Source: Eucommia ulmoides
Taxonomy: Eukaryota; Streptophyta; Magnoliopsida; Garryales; Eucommiaceae
NCBI GenBank assembly: GCA_016647705.1
Contig: CM028329.1
Coordinates: forward strand, 57,119,231-57,183,230
DNA length: 64,000 nucleotides
Reading direction: 5' to 3'
This document shows positions 59,884 through 64,000 of this stretch, piece after piece (within the stretch, counting starts at the first letter, position 1; every line of letters begins with the position of its first letter). Position numbers and translations under genes: made by a program. The notes under the pieces are model-generated. The model was not told the origin of the DNA and searched no databases. It saw nothing but the letters and a program-made list of their open reading frames with translations.

Positions 59884-60020
59884 CAATGGGATTTGACACT
59901 CGAGATAGGTAACCCTGGATTCGAATTAAGGTTTAAACACAACGCGATAATCTAATAACCCAGGAGGGAGTTAGAGAGTGTGCAATCAATGACGTTAGGG
60001 CAAGCCTCATATGATAACAA
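59884..60020 (+). mobile_element. Fragment of the same LTR family as 56849-58182, opposite orientation
   Basis: TTTGACACTCGAGATAGGTAA, TTTAAACACAACGCGATAA and GTGTGCAATCAATGA match, on the other strand, the stretch 57265-57415 of the solo LTR. It is absent from the corresponding flank of copy A. Confidence 0.65.
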
Positions 60021-60265
60021 AATATGATAATGTTTGTCTCATGTATCATAAACATTATAAGAGGTGACTTTAATATTTGTCAAAATGACAGAGAATGTCT
60101 CAAATAAAATTCATATTTCAAATTGTTGACAAAAAAATAATCCCCGATATCCGTTTGGTCCATCATTTGGAAATAAAAATAAAGTCAATTACTTTATGCT
60201 AAAAAGGTTTTCCTTTATTTAGAGTTTTTTGTGCCTTGAAACCCAAACCAAATGTCAATTGCTAT

Positions 60266-60379
60266 TCAACCACACTTATAAATTAGCGGTTATTTATTTA
60301 GTGTGTCTCTTTAGTGAGAGGTCTATTGTTCAAAAATTCATCTCCAACTGTTTATACCAAAAAAAAAACAAAAAAAAAA
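60266..60379 (+). mobile_element. tRNA-derived SINE, copy B
   Basis: Same SINE as 39481-39583, with clearer flanking duplications: CAAATGTCAATTGCTAT (60249-60265) and CAAATGCCAATTGCGAT (60380-60396). The A-tail is interrupted by one C. Confidence 0.75.
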
Positions 60380-62166
60380 CAAATGCCAATTGCGATTTTT
60401 TTCTATATACTTTTTTTTTTTCTTTTTTATTCTCATAATGTCAATAAAAAATGGAAATTAATATTCATAATCCACAAAATAACTAATAAATATTCATTTA
60501 GAGTGTAAATGTTGTTTTTAGTTGAATATCTTTAGACACGAGATATATGCGAGTCTATTTTATAAATCATAACGTATTTTACATTTTAGACATTTTTTGC
60601 CATGAGATATTTGGAGACGTTTTCAACCGTTGATTTAGATTTTGTTGAAAAACTAAATAACAAACTTTCAACAAAATATATTTTCATGATTAATATATTT
60701 GAATTAGTTATAAGATATTTAATATTAATATACATTGAATTAAAATTAATATAATAAATTAGGATACATTGTACATTTGAGATATTTGAACCATAGAATG
60801 GTTGGAGATATTTTCAACCATTGATTTAGGTTTTGTTAAAAAATTAAATTAAAATCTCTCAACAAAATTTATTTTCACGATTAATGCATTTGAATTAATT
60901 ATAAAATATTCAAATTTATTGTATTGAATTAAAATTAGTGTTTAAGCGTATATCTAACTATAAGATATTCAAGATTTATATATTGAATCCAAAGTAGTGA
61001 CTTTTGGCATGAGATATATACTAGTAGTATATATCATGTGATACTAATTTTAATTTAATATATTAATTTTAATTTTTTAATGTGAAATCTATTAACAAAC
61101 CGAGACTTTTTTTAGAGGACTTGAATTGGTTTGTGATGAATTAATCGCTAAAATGAGCAAACCAAGTTTTTAGGGAGAAAAATTTATGACCTAAAAATTT
61201 CATTCTCCCACTTGCAAAGCAGTTGAGTTTAATTACATTTTATACCCTTTAAATTTTAGATATACTTTATCAGTTAATTTTTTATTTTTTATTATTTTGC
61301 AACACTTACAAATTTAAAAATTGATATAGTATCTTCAAGCGTGCGTGCGCGCACACACTTACACACACACGTACTAGCATATAACCCGTACTTGAAGGCA
61401 CAGACTAAAAAATATAATTTTAATTTAGAAAAAAATAATATTTAGGCAATGGAACTGAAAAATCATAAGCTATTCTATTGTTTGTTGGAAGAAAAATAAT
61501 ACTTACACACCAACCCTTGCCAATAAGTGTTAAAAAAATAAATATAATGCATACACAATATTTTGTATGTCGAACAAAAATTAAAATTATATTGGTGGTG
61601 ATTATATTATGAAATTTTCCATATAATATTTTACTTTTTTCTTATTTTTGATTAATTTATTTTTCAATCTTTTCAATTTACTTTTAAGATCTAATTGATA
61701 ATAACCATAAAAGTTTAAAGATGAACTTTAATCAAATTGCATGTCTTTTTCAGAAAAAATAGTAGCAAGTGAAAATAAGAGTTTGGAAAATAAATAAGAG
61801 AGAAATAGAGAAAGATAATCGAAGATTGTGAAGAATGGAAAGGAGGGAAAGATAACACATTATTTTCTAAAATAATTTCTTAAAATACGGAGGCAAAATA
61901 TGTAGACAAAAATATACTTTTTATTTATATATAATTAATTTCAATTAATAAATTATTAAATTAAGAACAACAATTATTTCAGTTATTAATTTATATAGTT
62001 TCTCAAAATACGGAGGTAAATTGTTTAGGCAAAAATATAATTTTTATATTTACATACAATTAATTTAACTAATAAATTATTAAAAATTATTTTTATCATT
62101 ATTAATTTAATTAAAATATCTTTAAATACTTTCTCAAAATATGGAGATAAAATATAGCAGGCAAAA

Positions 62167-62559
62167 TCTATATCTCTATCTCTATCTAATGTTATATGTT
62201 AAAACCGGAGACCTATGTTTTAGAATAAATGAGGGACAATAACATATATTTCTTTTTCTTTTCGTGAGTTTAGCAAAAACATATATTGTTGGTTAGTGAA
62301 ATTAATACATAATTTCTCTCTCTTTTCCTGAGTTTTGCAAAAATATATAATACAATATCTTTTCAATTGTAGTTAAATTAATAAAATTTACAATAGACTT
62401 AAACAATAAAATTTAAATAAACATATTTAGAGTACAATCTACTTATGTTATACATTAATAAAATAAACAATTCAAAACAATAAATCATACGCATTCAAAA
62501 AAATTGAACTCTGTAAATAAAGAACTCAATATCCCGCGCATAGCGCTGGTATAAACTAG
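62167..62559 (+). mobile_element. Small non-autonomous Helitron, copy B
   Basis: TCTATATCTCTATCTCTATC after A at the 5' end; AAACTAG before T at the 3' end. The hairpin CCGCGCATAGCGCTGG is better preserved than in copy A. Confidence 0.75.
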
Positions 62560-62736
62560 TGAATACATAAAAGTGTACGCTTAAGCTTTAGAGCAACAAT
62601 TGGAAAACGCTATGCATACAAATGGTTTGAAAATATTTTATCTTTCCTCTTGAAAATACCAATTTGCCCATTGAGTACCAATTGGAAAACAATGCATGGA
62701 ATAATTGAAAAAAATACATGTATTCATTTACAATTA

Positions 62737-63790
62737 TGTTGGTGTTTAAAATTGGTTAACACCCCCAGTTTTTCCAGTTAGTACTTAAGTGGAGTTCTAT
62801 TGCTGAGGTGTAGTTCAAGTCTTCAGCTGTTAGTGCTCACTGTGCGGTCCGCGATCAACAATCAATGTTTCTCAAGTCCAAGCTTGTTCCTACACAATAA
62901 CCCATTGGGTTGTGCCCAACGAAGCTCCTCCGGCATGAGAGTAAGATCTCAGGGAAAAAAAGATAGATATTTTCCTTGAGTAGGAAGTCAAATATTACTT
63001 GGACCATTGAATGACCTGCTATTTATAGAGGATGAGAACGATTAGCTCCGCAAAATTAAGGCCCTGAGCGCGGTTAATTATGGTAATCTGACCCATGGCC
63101 AATGAGGAGGCACGTGGCATGGTTTAGGCTATTGGGTCTTGTTTATCGGCCAACCAGGAGGAGCACATGGACTGACCTAGATGAATAGGAGATAGAGCCC
63201 ATCCCACGGGAATGATAAAGCGTTTTTGGTAGCCTGATGGTCCTAGTCAATGGCTGTTGGGCAAAGGCCGGATCGAAACTTGTGGTGGAGAACCCCTTAG
63301 CTTTAGTCGCTAAAAGGTGGTCGGCATGGAGGGGGTTGGTGATGCCCCTAACTCTTGTCGTTGGGTGGTGGTCATTACTGGTTAGGTGCCTTATGATCTA
63401 TGCTCGGTGAATAGGTCCAATGAGCATGCGTGGTAGACGTTAGCTCGTCAAATGGTCTCCTTGGGGTCCCCGCCATACCATGGGTAGGGCTGTGATTGGT
63501 TCTCGGGGAATGCCATGTGATGGTTCGAATCTTGTTCAATGGGCGGTGAATGACCAATGTGGTCGGCCTAATAACATGCTCAATGCTCGTCAATTGGTGA
63601 TCAGTCCAGGTAGTGGTTGCGGTCGGATGATCCAAGTGGTGGTTGGTGATCGATGTCTGTCCAATTATGGTCGGTCTCGTCTCTTTGGATGGTCAGCGAT
63701 AGGTGGTCAAAGGGGACTGCTTTGACCACCATACTACTACGTATTATATTGTGATTTGTCTGGGGTGCTTGGTGAAAATACCGCTCGTTA
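62737..63790 (-). mobile_element. Solo LTR (Ty3/gypsy-like), copy B
   Basis: Duplicate of 41944-43003, same ends and flanks, inherited through the segmental duplication. Confidence 0.75.
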
Positions 63791-63874
63791 AATTCTAATT
63801 TTATTTAAAATTCATATTATAATCAAAATAAGAAAATAGTAATTACTGTATCTAAAACTAATATCATAGAAAGG

Positions 63875-64000
63875 TAGGGATGACAAAAAAATTCGAACCA
63901 ACGGGTAACCGAGCGAAACCGAACCGAATAGTCCGGGTTGAAATCTACTAAAAGGTTTGGTTTTGATATTGATTTTAATTTAGCAACTGAAACAGTTTTG
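63875..64000. mobile_element. Start of hAT-like element, cut by window edge
   Basis: TAGGGATGACAA and the following sequence match 43088 onward. The rest is outside the window. Confidence 0.65.

Larger units (their letters stand above)
60055..64000. repeat. Segmental duplication, copy B downstream block
   Basis: Parallel to 39271-43212 and continuing past the window end. A60054/T60055 is the empty site of the Helitron present in copy A. The minus-strand frame at 63375-63635 matches one at 42588-42848, but both lie in a solo LTR. Confidence 0.85.

Noticed and set aside
1-64000. tRNA, rRNA, riboswitch or bacterial-type operon features
   Set aside because: None seen on either strand; only tRNA-derived SINE boxes were found.

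Overview
The window is nuclear DNA from a flowering plant, most likely a eudicot. The host background is AT-rich, the genes have short GT-AG introns, and the genes recognised are plant-type (XB3/XBAT31-group ubiquitin ligase, plant dyskerin, the plant DUF674 family). Plant Copia, Ty3/gypsy, hAT, PIF/Harbinger, MULE, Helitron, LINE and SINE sequences surround them. The species cannot be named from the sequence. Only four host genes are supported; nearly everything else is transposon or decayed transposon.

Layout. 1-753: edge of a Copia element on the minus strand. 1183-2721: MULE-like element with a perfect 9-bp target duplication. 2945-6300: eight-exon XBAT31-like gene, minus strand, 449 aa. 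7570-9348: LTR-like sequence of ~66-bp tandem units, interrupted by a hAT element. 9.5-14.6 kb: MITE-like and low-complexity DNA, including a ~1.7 kb local tandem duplication. 14839-15127: LINE 3' fragment folded into a hairpin beside the promoter of an intronless CBF5/dyskerin gene (15376-17142). 18278-28508 and 52386-59657: two paralogous three-exon DUF674 genes, plus strand.

The main large-scale structure is a tandem segmental duplication. Copy A starts at about 18.04 kb and can be followed to 43.2 kb. Copy B starts at about 52.13 kb and runs off the window end. The copies share the DUF674 promoter, all three exons, an intronic hAT remnant, a SINE, a small Helitron and a solo LTR. They differ by large insertions. 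Copy A has a 5.7 kb LTR element in DUF674 intron 2 (22340-28048) and a 10.2 kb minus-strand Helitron candidate (29055-39270). Copy B keeps the matching empty sites at 59185/59186 and 60054/60055. Copy B intron 1 carries its own hAT element and a long inverted-repeat element, which itself hosts a solo LTR. Between the copies lie a hAT/Copia nest (43.1-45.9 kb), a foldback element (46.8-47.5 kb) and a broken Tekay-like chromovirus (47.8-51.5 kb).

Function. CBF5 would be the catalytic pseudouridine synthase of H/ACA snoRNPs, and its promoter carries telo-box and site II motifs typical of plant ribosome-biogenesis genes. The XBAT31-like protein would be an ankyrin-RING E3 ligase. DUF674 proteins have no established biochemical role. 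There is no sign that these genes form a pathway. All alignments and identity figures below were made by eye.
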